Origin: Catonia carolina
Taxonomy: Eukaryota > Arthropoda > Insecta > Hemiptera > Achilidae
Length of the DNA stretch: 64,000 nucleotides
Direction: 5' to 3'
NCBI GenBank assembly: GCA_035578175.1
Contig: JAQMRL010000011.1
Coordinates: 62,001-126,000, forward strand
Shown here: piece by piece, positions 21,780-31,984 of the stretch
Position numbering within the stretch: the stretch's first letter is position 1
Layout of the letters: each line of letters opens with the position of its first letter
Translations under genes and position numbers: made by a program
Notes under the pieces: model-generated
Seen by the model: the letters and a program-made list of their open reading frames with translations, nothing else
Database searches by the model: none
Told to the model about the DNA's origin: nothing

Positions 21780-22079
21780 TACTTGCCACTCCAATGCATA
21801 TTTATAGTCGGCGAGGGATGGTTGACAGCCTACGACGGCTCGGTCGGAGGACTGGAAATGTTCGGTTCACTCTGAATAGCAGATACCACTTTTTGTACCC
21901 CGTTGGAGCAGAATTGGAAAAGCGGAAGCGACAACAATACTTTCGCATGTTCGCATAGTAACGGACAGCCTACAGCTCGGTCGGAGGACTGGAAATGTTC
22001 GGTTCACTCTGAATAGCAGATACCATTTTTTGTACCCCGTTGGAGCAGAATTGGAATTTTATGAATGAATCGCCTTCTT

Positions 22080-22147
<68 letters not shown>

Positions 22148-22310
22148 TACGAATGAATCTTCCCTCCTTTACTACCATCACCTCGTTTTATGAATGAATC
22201 GCCTTCTTTACTACATATATATATATATATATACAATTTAATGAATGAATCTCCCCTCCTTTACAACTATCACCTCGTTTTACGAATGAACCGCCTCCTG
22301 TACCGTCGCC
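21780..22310. repeat. Spacer module B after array A3
   Basis: Complete B module. Its first TA tract (about 22083-22140, 58 bp) is the longest in the window; the second lies at 22214-22233. Confidence 0.9.
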
Positions 22311-23137
22311 GTCTTGTGTTACGGGTGCGCGCTTGTGTTACGGGTCGCTTTATTTAACCTTCGCTTGCCGACCGTGAACCCGTACGGGAGCGGAAAGTAT
22401 TGTTTTCGTGTCGACTTTTCGAAATCTCTTTTTTAGCTATTCTAGAAGAGTGGCCGGCACAAAAACTAGCCTATGTTGTTGAGAATTGAAAAAGAAAAGG
22501 AATGGTGGCGTTTCCAGCTCGATCGGACCAACCGTTACCGAGATATAGGCGAAGAACTGTTTCGCTAAAAGGAACGCTTGGAACATTGAGCATTTAGACG
22601 ATTTGACGAATATCTTGTGAACCAAGCGTCGTACAAAAAAACGACCGAAACAAAAGTTGTAGCTCTTTTGATTCTCTACAACTCGCTTATGTGACTTTTA
22701 CTCCACGAGCCCTATTTAAGCCGAAATCTCGAAAAATATAGCTAAAATCGCTGTTTAAGCTATTTTCGGGCTAGCTAGCTCGGTTTTGACCGGCCCGTCG
22801 TGGAGACAACGGCCGATTAATGTATGTGAAAATTCATCGGAATCGCGAAAAGACGCTCCGTAACCGAGATATCGGCGAAAAACTGTCACGCACTAAGGAA
22901 CGCTCGGTACATAAAATCGATTACGCCAAACTGTAGGTCTTTCGATTGCCTACAAGTTTTGTTTCGTACACTTCTGTCTCGGAAGCATACCAAGGCCGAA
23001 ATTTGAAAAAAACTTTTTCGACGGAACTATTTTAGAAGAGTGGCCGGCACAAAAACAGGCCTATGTTGTAGAGAATTAAAAACTAAAAAGAATGGTGGCG
23101 TTTCCAGCTCGATCGGACGGTTGGTTATCGAGAAAAA

Positions 23138-23187
<50 letters not shown>

Positions 23188-23333
23188 TTGACTTGGTGGA
23201 CTTGGAAAAAACAGTGACCTTGAAAAAAACAAAATCGCCGATAACTTGTAAACTAACCGTCGTACAAAAAATATAACAACGGGGTAAAAAGTAAACTAAG
23301 CGTCGTGCGGGGGTGTGTGCGTGCGTGTCTGAG
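22311..23333. repeat. Spacer module C, copy 4
   Basis: As other copies. Private changes include GTGAACCCGTACG near 22374 and ATTTAGACGATTT near 22591. CA tract about 23141-23182. Confidence 0.9.
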
Positions 23334-24031
23334 TTAGATTAGGTTAGGTTGGGTTCAGGGGGCCTAAAAACGTATAGTTGTGGTGAAAACTCGTTCTCGA
23401 AAAGTCGACGCGACAACAATACTTTCCACTCACGACCACGGAAAAGGCCGGCTACTACCCCCCCTTGATTTTTTTGGGTTCAGGAGGTCTACAAACGTAT
23501 AGATCCGGTGAAAATTAGATTTCGAAAAGTCGACGCGACAACAATACTTTCCACTCACGACCACGGGAAAGGCCGGTTACTACCCCCTTGATTTTTTTGG
23601 GTTCAGGAGGACTACAAACGTACATATCCGTTGAAAATTAGATTCCGAAAAGTCGACGCGACAACAATACTTTCCACTCACGATCACGGAAAAGACCGGT
23701 TACTAACCCCCCCTGTGAATTTTTTGGGTTCAGGAGGCCTACAAACGTATAGATCCGGTGAAAATTAGGTTTCGAAAAGTCGACGCGACAACAATACTTT
23801 CCACTCACGACCACGGAAAAGACTTTTTTTGGGTTCAGGAGGCCTACAAACGTATAGATCCGGTGAAAATTAGGTTTCGAAAAGTCGACGCGACAACAAT
23901 ACTTTCCACTCACGACCACGGAAAAGGCTTTTTTGGGTTCAGGAAGCCTACAAACGTTCAAATCCGGTGAAAACTGGATTTAGAAAAGTCGGCACGACAA
24001 CAATACTTTCCACTCCTAGTGTGTGTGTGTG
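23334..24031. repeat. Spacer module D, copy 4 (6 tandem units)
   Basis: Units begin near 23352, 23477, 23598, 23729, 23834 and 23938. Two unit types, containing GGGAAAGGCCGG and GATCACGGAAAAG, are present here and missing from copies 1 and 2. Confidence 0.9.
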
Positions 24032-24449
24032 TTAGGTTAGGTCAGGTCAGGGTAGGTTAAAAGCACTTTGAGCTTTGTAAAAGACAAAACAATGACATTC
24101 GATATTTTGTCGGCACCGCTAGGTATCTGTCAAGTCGACACGACAACAATACTTGCCACTCCAATGCATATTTATAGTCGGCGAGGGATGGTTGACAGCC
24201 TACGACGGCTCGGTCGGAGGACTGGAAATGTTCGGTTCACTCTGAATAGCAGATACCACTTTTTGTACCCCGTTGGAGCAGAATTGGAAAAGCGGAAGCG
24301 ACAACAATACTTTCGCATGTTCGCATAGTAACGGACAGCCTACGGCTCGGTCGGAGGACTGGAAATGTTCGGTTCACTCTGAATAGCAGATACCACTTTT
24401 TGTACCCCGTTGGAGCAGAATTGGAATTTTATGAATGAATCGCCTTCTT

Positions 24450-24497
<48 letters not shown>

Positions 24498-24587
24498 TAC
24501 GAATGAATCTTCCCTCCTTTACTACCATCACCTCGTTTTACGAATGAACCGCCTCCTGTACCGTCGCCGTCTTGTGTTGCCGGTGCG
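24032..24587. repeat. Modules E and B leading into array A4
   Basis: E with TTAGG-like start at 24032. B has a TA tract at about 24454-24490 and the GTTGCCGGTGC tail variant. Confidence 0.9.
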
Positions 24588-26037
24588 CGCTCGGGCCTTG
24601 CACTGATCATGCCATACGAGAAAAAAAAAAAATTTTTTTTCTTTCCCTTTAGTCCGATCGCGCCGGGACCGCGCCAGTTAGATTCGCCGTTGTAAAATCG
24701 CAAAAATGCAACTTAGCCAGGCCTTCTAGCTCCTTCCGTTCGGCCGCTACAAGCCAAAAACCGTTTTTTTTTCCGTATGAGATGATTGCTCCCGTATGAA
24801 ATGTTCGGTGGCAGGCGGCCTCGCCTAGTAGGGCCTTCTTCGCCGGCCGGGCCCTGCTCATGCCATACGAGCTTTTCGTATGAGATGATCGCTCCCGTAT
24901 GGAATGTTCGGTAGCAGGCGGACTCGCCTCGGGCCGAGCGCTCGGGCCTTGCACTGATCATGCCATACGAGAAAAAAAAAAAAATTTTTTTCTTTCCCTT
25001 TAGTCCGATCGCGCCGGGACCGCGCCAGTTAGATGCGCCGTTGTAAAATCGCAAAAATGCAACTTAGCCAGGCCTTCTAGCTCCTTCCGTTCGGCCGCTA
25101 CAAGCCAAAAACCGTTTTTTTTCCCGTATGAGATGATTGCTCCCGTATGAAATGTTCGGTAGCAGGCGGCCTCGCCTAGTAGGGCCTTCTTCGCAGGCCG
25201 GGCCCTGCTCATGCCATACGAGCTTTTCGTATGAGATGATCGCTCCCGTATGGAATGTTCGGTAGCAGGCGGACTCGCCTCGGGCCGAGCGCTCGGGCCT
25301 TGCACTGATCATGCCATACGAGAAAAAAAAAAAATTTTTTTTCTTTCCTTTTAGTCCGATCGCGCCGGGACCGCGCCAGTTAGATGCGCCGTTGTAAAAT
25401 CGCAAAAATGCAACTTAGCCAGGCCTTCTAGCTCCTTCCGTTCGGCCGCTACAAGCCAAAAACCGTTTTTTTTTCCGTATGAGATGATTGCTCCCGTATG
25501 AAATGTTCGGTAGCAGGCGGCCTCGCCTAGTAGGGCCTTCTTCGCCGGCCAGGCCCTGCTCATGCCATACGAGCTTTTTGTATGAGATGATCGCTCCCGT
25601 ATGGAATGTTCGGTAGCAGGCGGACTCGCCTCGGGCCGAGCGCTCGGGCCTTGCACTGATTATGCCATACGAGAAAAAAAAAAAATTTTTTTTCTTTCCC
25701 TTTAGTCCGATCGCGCCGGGACCGCGCCAGTTAGATGCGCCGTTGTAAAATCGCAAAAATGCAACTTAGCCAGGCCTTCTAGCTCCTTCCGTTCGGCCGC
25801 TACAAGCCAAAAACCGTTTTTTTTCCCGTATGAGATGATTGCTCCCGTATGAAATGTTCGGTAGCAGGCGGCCTCGCCTAGTAGGGCCTTCTTCGCCGGC
25901 CGGGCCCTGCTCATGCCATACGAGCTTTTCGTATGAGATGATCGCTCCCGTATGGAATGTTCGGTAGCAGGCGGACTCGCCTCGGGCCGAGCGCTCGGGC
26001 CTTGCACTGATCATGCCATACGAGAAAAAAAAAAAAA
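24588..26037. repeat. S350 satellite array A4 (about 4 monomers)
   Basis: Carries the same ordered monomer variants as A3 but one monomer fewer. The third monomer has private changes (GCCAGGCCCTG near 25549, CTTTTTGTATG near 25574). The right junction is an A-run that lost the usual T before ACTTGCC. Confidence 0.95.
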
Positions 26038-26335
26038 CTTGCCACTCCAATGCATATTTATAGTCGGCGAGGGATGGTTGACAGCCTACGACGGCTCGGT
26101 CGGAGGACTGGAAATGTTCGGTTCACTCTGAATAGCAGATACCACTTTTTGTACCCCGTTGGAGCAGAATTGGAAAAGCGGAAGCGACAACAATACTTTC
26201 GCATGTTCGCATAGTAACGGACAGCCTACGGCTCGGTCGGAGGACTGGAAATGTTCGGTTCACTCTGAATAGCAGATACCACTTTTTGTACCCCGTTGGA
26301 GCAGAATTGGAATTTTATGAATGAATCGCCTTCTT

Positions 26336-26383
<48 letters not shown>

Positions 26384-26507
26384 TACGAATGAATCTTCCC
26401 TCCTTTACTACCATCACCTCGTTTTATGAATGAATCGCCTTCTTTACTACATATATATATATATATATATATACAATTTAATGAATGAATCTCCCCTCCT
26501 TTACAAC
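26038..26507. repeat. Spacer module B, interrupted at its right end by the LTR element
   Basis: B with TA tracts at 26338-26376 and 26449-26473. It ends at TTTACAAC, the last four bases being the target site duplication of the retrotransposon. B continues at 31985. Confidence 0.9.
26504..26507. repeat. Target site duplication, left copy (CAAC)
   Basis: CAAC precedes the 5' LTR and is repeated at 31985-31988 after the 3' LTR. Uninterrupted B modules (for example near 3045) read TTTACAACTATC with a single CAAC, which confirms the empty site. Confidence 0.95.
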
Positions 26508-27026
26508 TGTAATAGATTATGAGACAAGTATATATACATCATTCCTTACACACAATTACAATAAACACACACGTAAACACATACCCTCTACACAATTGAC
26601 ACAACTGATATAACCAAGACATGTCAACATTTACATTTGTTACATTTACATCTCAACATAAATACAGATGATTTCCAGCTTCCAGATTTAAGTAAGATAA
26701 ATAAAACAAAAAAAAAAAAAGAAAAAAGAAAATTTAAAATTCCAAAATTTTAAAAAAGGATTGTTGAAAGTTGAGTCTATTTTAAATCTTTGAAAAGGAG
26801 AGAAGCATTTACAGTTTTTTTATAAAAAAAAAGACTAAATAATTAATATACAATTATTTTAATAAGGAAGTTTTCAAGTTAAGATTTTAAAAGTTTTAAT
26901 TGTTTTTAAAAGGTTTTAATTGAAATTTTAAAATATACATATATTTTAAAAAGAAAGAAAGTTGTTAAACTTATTTATTTGTTTATAAATATCATTTATG
27001 AACTTCACCACTGGACATCGATAGCA
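26508..27026 (+). repeat. 5' LTR (519 bp)
   Basis: Starts TGTAATAG and ends GATAGCA. A TATA-like stretch (about 26528-26535) and AATAAA motifs (26560-26565, 26700-26705) are present; their use as promoter and polyadenylation signals is inferred only. The sequence is AT-rich with an A13 tract near 26708. Confidence 0.95.
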
Positions 27027-27028
27027 AA

Positions 27029-27045
27029 TGGTGCATCGACCGGGA
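27029..27045 (+). other. Primer binding site, tRNA-Gly-like
   Basis: TGGTGCATCGACCGGGA lies two bases after the 5' LTR. It is complementary at 16 of 17 positions to the 3' end of a metazoan tRNA-Gly(GCC), as I recall that sequence. The exact host isodecoder is not known from this window. Confidence 0.8.
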
Positions 27046-27390
27046 AAGCTAAAAATATAAAGGAAATTTCAACAGGAGAAAGGAAAAACGGAAAAACTGA
27101 AAGAAGAAATCTAACAAAAATTATCAGAAATTTAAAAGGAAATCAACAACAGAAATCAAAGACATCATAGAACGTCAGCAGAAACAGACTTCAACATAAA
27201 ACTTCCGAAAACAATATTATCATCGTAAACGCCTATCTTTCACTAATCTTTCAACAATCCTCCAACTTCAAATCAACTCCAATTTCGGCCAAAAAGACAA
27301 CGTCCTTACATCTGGAAAAAGGTATACATCAGTTATCTGGTAAGTCGTCTTACACACATTCGTCAAACACACAATTACAGAATATAAATT
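27046..27390 (+). other. Untranslated leader of the LTR element
   Basis: About 345 bp between the primer site and the gag ATG. It should hold packaging and dimerisation signals, but none is recognisable. A 63-codon frame (26979-27170) spans the LTR edge and primer site and is not credible as a gene. Confidence 0.6.
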
Positions 27391-28764
27391 ATGGAACAAC
27401 AAGTAACACCACTTATTGACCCTAATAGACTGGATGACAACAACCTTAACTTTCAACTGAGACTACGAAAAAGCGTAACAACCGGACATATAGGACAGAG
27501 AAAACAACGATTACAAAAATTGATAGATAACGGACGACAAACTGACATTAATGCAATACGTAGATTTGACCTCAATAAACAATTAACTGAGTGTCAAAAT
27601 TATTTTGTGCGGTTACAAAACACAGAAAATTTAAACGATCTAGAGAAATATAATGCTGAAGTTTTTGACGACCGTCTTAATAAACTCTTACTGTTTATAT
27701 TAGCGAATAAACCAGATAAGGTTGTAGATTTTCAAAATTTAAAACAGGAATTTGATAATTGGAAGGCTAATGAGTTACACAATATCGAAATTAGACCTAA
27801 TCTTGACCAAAATTTAAATTTCGAAGAGGTACGTTTAAATAACAACCCAGTACCTAACCAAAGGCAAGAAATTGTTAATGATGATCAAATTAGCTTGATA
27901 CATCATCGAGTAATACAAAGTCCCGTTTTTAGGAATGATGTTCATGATATATTAATACCAAATGCGATAGGTCACAATAACCCTGTGTGTGTCCAACGTG
28001 AATTAAATTTTAATTGGACAAAAATCGCAAACCCAATTGAAAACGAGTTAAAACAATTAACTATCACAGATGGACGTGATATTGATACGTTGGTTAGAAA
28101 TATCAAAATTATTAAACAAATCCAGAAACGTTATGCAGTAGATCTACCCTTGGTGTTATTAACTCCATTTATGACCGGTTTTACGGAACAAATTTTTGAA
28201 AATTCCATTAGAAATAATCACAATTTTGATCAGTTTCATCGAGATTTGGTGAATAAACTGATCACACCAAAAATGAAAGAGATATTAAAATTAAAATTAT
28301 TATACAGAAATCAGTCACAAATGGAAACCTTGACAGAATACATAAGAGAAATCTTAGAAAATCATGATGTATTAAGACTTAACCTCACCGAAGGTGAGTT
28401 GATTAATATAATATTAACTGGTTTAAATGAAATATATGCTACACATTTAGGCATAATTGGTAGACCCAATAACTTACATGATTTTAATAAATTGGATGCT
28501 TATGTATATGAGAGGGTTTATGCTAGAACTCTTCATGAGATAGGTTCATCAAAAATGAACGATACAAGCGCACTAAACTCTATAAATAACACAATGCCTC
28601 TTCAAGGTAAACAAATCATATCACAAAATACGACATCCGATAACATTGGGTCACAAATATCAAAAACAATATTAAAATGTTTTTATTGTAATAAACCAGG
28701 TCACATTAAACGAAATTGTAGACTTTGGCAACAGAAAAACAATAAAAACATGTCAAAAAACTAA
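27391..28764 (+). CDS. gag: Gag polyprotein of Ty3/gypsy element
   Basis: A 457-residue intact frame starting at ATG 27391, the first long frame after the leader. Gag forms the virus-like particle and binds the genomic RNA. The C-terminus carries one zinc knuckle, CFYCNKPGHIKRNC (residues 430-443), fitting CX2CX4HX4C exactly and followed by a basic Lys/Asn-rich tail. The N-terminal half is rich in Asn, Gln and charged helices. Residues about 215-385, with segments such as DLPLVLLTPFMTG and EGELINIILTGL, probably contain the capsid fold, but I cannot assign subdomains from motifs. The stop codon directly follows a slippery heptamer, linking Gag to Pol by frameshift. No internal stop or frameshift was seen. 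Confidence 0.92.
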   Translation: MEQQVTPLIDPNRLDDNNLNFQLRLRKSVTTGHIGQRKQRLQKLIDNGRQTDINAIRRFDLNKQLTECQNYFVRLQNTENLNDLEKYNAEVFDDRLNKLLLFILANKPDKVVDFQNLKQEFDNWKANELHNIEIRPNLDQNLNFEEVRLNNNPVPNQRQEIVNDDQISLIHHRVIQSPVFRNDVHDILIPNAIGHNNPVCVQRELNFNWTKIANPIENELKQLTITDGRDIDTLVRNIKIIKQIQKRYAVDLPLVLLTPFMTGFTEQIFENSIRNNHNFDQFHRDLVNKLITPKMKEILKLKLLYRNQSQMETLTEYIREILENHDVLRLNLTEGELINIILTGLNEIYATHLGIIGRPNNLHDFNKLDAYVYERVYARTLHEIGSSKMNDTSALNSINNTMPLQGKQIISQNTTSDNIGSQISKTILKCFYCNKPGHIKRNCRLWQQKNNKNMSKN

Positions 28765-28817
28765 ACGGATACAAACACGCGCAGCATACTCATATGGTTC
28801 GTGTTTGTAAACATGAG
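28755..28817 (+). promoter_or_regulatory. Programmed -1 ribosomal frameshift signal between gag and pol
   Basis: In the gag frame, 28755-28761 reads A AAA AAC, a canonical X XXY YYZ slippery heptamer, directly before the gag TAA (28762-28764). Eight bases later a perfect 10-bp stem can form between TACAAACACG (28770-28779) and CGTGTTTGTA (28800-28809). Loop bases CTCAT (28789-28793) can pair with ATGAG (28813-28817) downstream, giving a possible H-type pseudoknot. A -1 shift enters exactly the pol frame, which is open from 28746. Function is inferred; the sequence elements are directly visible. Confidence 0.85.
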
Positions 28818-31202
28818 ATGGGTAAATCTTTAAAGATAGGAAAACAAAGGTTGACTTATAAAAATACATTGAAAGGTTTAAAAATAAAAATTAAAAATAA
28901 TATATTTAACGCGCTTATTGATTCAGGTTCTACACATAATATTATTAACCAAAAAATGTATGTACTTTTGAAAAATAGCAATGCAATCATAAAAGAGGAA
29001 AAACTTAACGCAATCTGCCTCACAGCTGACAAATTCCCTTTAGAAATTACTAAACAAGTGTGGGTTCGAATTAACCTACACAATCTATCATGGAAAATAA
29101 ATTTCAAAGTGTTAAAAAAGATACACCATGAAATAATACTGGGTATGCACTTTTTACATAAAACACGTGCTATTTTTAATGCTATAAAATCAGAGATAAC
29201 CTTTGAATGGTTAAAGAATCAAAAATTTTATTTAATAAATATATTTCCAGATCAAATTAATAATATAGAGCAATCTGAATACATTAAAAATAAAATAAAT
29301 AATTTGTGTAAAGAATTTCCGGATGTACTTACGGCTAAATTAGGTTGTACTCATGAATTAACCTATGATATCAAACTTAAAAATAATGAAATTATAAAAT
29401 CTAGGCCCTATCCTTTAAATCCAATAAAAACATTCCAAATGAAAAAACAAATCGATAAACTATTAAAAGATAAGGTAATTAGAGAGAGTGTTTCTCCTTA
29501 TTCATCTCCGGCCTTTTTGATCCCGAAACCAAATGGTTCAAGTCGTTTGGTTGTAGATTATCGTTCGGTCAACTTAATAATTGACTCGGAAGCGCAACCC
29601 TTACCAAATATAAATCACGCTTTCCAATGGTTTTCCAAAGCACGATGGTTCAGTACATTAGATTTGGCACAAGCGTATCATCAAATCCCATTGACAGAGA
29701 GATCTCGTCAAATTACTGCATTCTGTACTACAGATGGATTGTATGAATATGAAAGATTACCTTTTGGTTTGTCGACCGGCGCACAAGTTCTAACTCGCCT
29801 TATGAATAAAATATTTAAAAATATTAAATATAAATTTGTGTTTAATTATATGGATGATATTTTAATATATTCCAAAAGTTTTACAGAACACTTAAAACAT
29901 ATCAAAATAGTGTTGTCGATCTTGAGAAAAGCTGGTATCACCATTAATCCTGAGAAGGTGACATTTGCTGTAAATGAAATACCATTTCTTGGACACACGT
30001 TGTCATACAAGGGTGTCTCTATAGATTCAACGAGGACACAAAAAATTTTAGAATATCCGGAACCTACATCAGTAAAACAAGTACATCGGTATTGTGGTAT
30101 GATTAATTATTTTTCCAAATTTATTAAAAATTATGCTGACAGGATCGAACCCCTGAATAGATTAAGACGTAAAAATACTCAGTTTGTTTGGGGAGACTCA
30201 CAAGGAAAAGCGTTCGAAGATCTTAAACAAGCAATTGCTAATCCTCCAGTTCTCTCCATACCAGACTTTTCTAAAGAATTCATTTTACAAACAGATGCGT
30301 CAGATACAGGTATTGGGGCGGTGTTACTCCAAGAACATGAAGGGTCCAGAAGAGCTATAGCATACGCCTCTAAAACATTGACAGAAGCAGAAAGAAAATT
30401 TTCTGCATATGAACGTGAATGTCTGGCAGTTGTTTTCGCGACAGATCACTTTAGAACTTATCTAACGCACCGTGAATTTCTTTTAGAAACGGATAACCAA
30501 GCTTTAGCCTGGCTTCTTTCACGACCAAAACAATTAGGTCGGTTGGCTAGATGGTTATTACGCTTATCCGTCTTTAAATTTAAAATTAATCACATTCGTG
30601 GTTCAAATAATAATGTGGCTGATGCATTATCGAGAATGTATGAATTAAATAATGAAGATACAGCAAAAGAGATATCGTATATCAATGCTTTATTATCACA
30701 GTTTCCCCTTTCCTTTACAGATATAAAACAACATCAAAAACAGGATACCTTTATCCTTAAACAAAAACAACAAATGAACAATAAATTTTGTTTATCAAAA
30801 GGGATCCTCTGTCTACAAGACAAAAATCATAATCCGACCAAAATTGTTCTCCCCAATTCTTTAAAAGATTTAGTCTTTAAATATTTTCATCATTCGGAAA
30901 TAGGAGGACATTTAGGTATTGACAAAACTATACATAAAATAACAAAGCATTTTTATTGGCCTGACATATATAAGGAAATTCCTTTAAAGGTGAATGCTTG
31001 CATGATCTGTCAACGCAACAAACCTGGCATGAATTATAAATGGGGGAATCTTAGTTCAAGAGTTCCAACAATACCATTTGATACGTTATTTATTGACACC
31101 GTTGGTAGTCTTCCAAAAACTAACCAAGGTTATAAATATATTCTGGTGGTGGTGGATAGTTTTTCAAAATTTACTTGGTTAGCTCCATTAAAAAATCTCT
31201 AA
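28755..31202 (+). CDS. pol: Pol polyprotein (protease, RT, RNase H, truncated integrase)
   Basis: Expressed most likely as a Gag-Pol fusion by -1 frameshift at the start given here; an in-frame ATG lies at 28794 and residues are numbered from it. Aspartic protease: LIDSGST with Asp43, and ILGMHFL at 116-122. Reverse transcriptase: catalytic LDLAQAYHQIPL with Asp290, PFGLS at 323-327, YMDD at 352-355. RNase H: TDASDTG with Asp501, Glu542 in ERECLAVV, Asp567 in ETDNQAL, Asp610 in VADALSR. Integrase: HHCC zinc site His699, His706, Cys736, Cys739, then first catalytic Asp768. The frame stops at residue 802, before the second Asp and the Glu of the DDE triad and the C-terminal domain. Protease, RT and RNase H look intact; integrase cannot be active. 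Confidence 0.93.
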   Translation, partial: KKLNGYKHAQHTHMVRVCKHEMGKSLKIGKQRLTYKNTLKGLKIKIKNNIFNALIDSGSTHNIINQKMYVLLKNSNAIIKEEKLNAICLTADKFPLEITKQVWVRINLHNLSWKINFKVLKKIHHEIILGMHFLHKTRAIFNAIKSEITFEWLKNQKFYLINIFPDQINNIEQSEYIKNKINNLCKEFPDVLTAKLGCTHELTYDIKLKNNEIIKSRPYPLNPIKTFQMKKQIDKLLKDKVIRESVSPYSSPAFLIPKPNGSSRLVVDYRSVNLIIDSEAQPLPNINHAFQWFSKARWFSTLDLAQAYHQIPLTERSRQITAFCTTDGLYEYERLPFGLSTGAQVLTRLMNKIFKNIKYKFVFNYMDDILIYSKSFTEHLKHIKIVLSILRKAGITINPEKVTFAVNEIPFLGHTLSYKGVSIDSTRTQKILEYPEPTSVKQVHRYCGMINYFSKFIKNYADRIEPLNRLRRKNTQFVWGDSQGKAFEDLKQAIANPPVLSIPDFSKEFILQTDASDTGIGAVLLQEHEGSRRAIAYASKTLTEAERKFSAYERECLAVVFATDHFRTYLTHREFLLETDNQALAWLLSRPKQLGRLARWLLRLSVFKFKINHIRGSNNNVADALSRMYELNNEDTAKEISYINALLSQFPLSFTDIKQHQKQDTFILKQKQQMNNKFCLSKGILCLQDKNHNPTKIVLPNSLKDLVFKYFHHSEIGGHLGIDKTIHKITKHFYWPDIYKEIPLKVNACMICQRNKPGMNYKWGNLSSRVPTIPFDTLFIDTVGSLPKTNQGYKYILVVVDSFSKFTWLAPLKNL

Positions 31203-31449
31203 TCTTAAAAAGGTATCATAAATTACCAAGGTTAGTAATATTATTAGGTGAGGTACGTCGCGACTCTCGAGCTTGTGATGTTGGTATTAACGGTGTATCC
31301 GATGTTACTTGATGTGTGAATGTGTTATGAAAGGGGCCCCGAATGATCGTAACTTACCGTCTCCGGCCGACAACTGCTCCGTACTCATCTTTTTTGTTTT
31401 CGACATTTAAGCACCCACCCCTTATTCCTTTTGCTTGCGTATGTTTCCC
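31203..31449 (+). pseudogene. Internal 3' region, possible remnant of the pol C-terminus
   Basis: After the pol stop, a frame shifted by -1 is open from about 31208 to a TGA at 31310-31312 and reads LPRLVILLGEVRRDSRACD in part. This could be the tail of the original polyprotein brought close by an internal deletion. The pentamer-rich TTAAAAA at about 31188 and 31205 could mark the deletion ends. The rest shows no frame. The remnant reading is an inference. Confidence 0.35.
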
Positions 31450-31465
31450 AGGGGGGGGGGAAGAT
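31450..31465 (+). other. Polypurine tract next to the 3' LTR
   Basis: A run of ten G followed by AAGA, one base from the 3' LTR, is in the expected place for the primer of plus-strand DNA synthesis. The exact primer ends are not determined. Confidence 0.8.
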
Positions 31466-31984
31466 TGTAATAGATTATGAGACAAGTATATAAACATCAT
31501 TCCTTACACACAATTACAATAAACACACACGTAAACACATACCCTCTACACAATTGACACAACTGATATAACCAAGACATGTCAACATTTACATTTGTTA
31601 CATTTACATCTCAACATATATACAGATGATTTCCAGCTTCCAGATGTAAGTAAGATAAATAAAACAAAAAAAAAAAAAGAAAAAAGAAAATTTAAAATTC
31701 CAAAATTTTAAAAAAGGATTGTTGAAAGTTGAGTCTATTTTAAATCTTTGAAAAGGAGAGAAGCAATTACAGTTTTTTTATAAAAAAAAAGACTAAATAA
31801 TTAATATACAATTATTTTAATAAGGAAGTTTTCAAGTTAAGATTTTAAAAGTTTTAATTGTTTTTAAAAGGTTTTAATTGAAATTTTAAAATATACATAT
31901 ATTTTAAAAAGAAAGAAAGTTGTTAAACTTATTTATTTGTTTATAAATATCATTTATGAACTTCACCACTGGACATCGATAGCA
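31466..31984 (+). repeat. 3' LTR (519 bp)
   Basis: Same length as the 5' LTR. I count four substitutions between them (near 26533/31491, 26670/31628, 26686/31644 and 26807/31765) and no indels, including equal A13 tracts. Confidence 0.95.

Larger units (their letters stand above)
26508..31984 (+). mobile_element. Ty3/gypsy LTR retrotransposon, young but integrase-truncated
   Basis: A 5477-bp element with two 519-bp LTRs (TG...CA ends), 4-bp CAAC target duplication, primer binding site, gag, pol and polypurine tract. Domain order protease, reverse transcriptase, RNase H, integrase and the YMDD active site place it in the Ty3/gypsy group (Metaviridae). I counted four differences between the LTRs, so insertion was recent. 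Pol ends just after the first integrase catalytic residue and only about 260 bp separate it from the 3' LTR. The rest of integrase is therefore missing and no envelope frame exists. It probably depends on intact relatives for integration. It sits in the satellite composite between modules B and C. Confidence 0.95.

Noticed and set aside
26979..27170. A 63-codon plus-strand frame across the 5' LTR edge
   Set aside because: It overlaps the LTR end and primer binding site, which explain the sequence better.
28856..29107. An 83-codon minus-strand frame opposite pol
   Set aside because: It is a shadow of the protease region, which carries clear motifs on the plus strand.
31203..31449. An envelope gene after pol
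   Set aside because: Only about 260 bp remain before the 3' LTR and there is no frame long enough, signal peptide or membrane segment.
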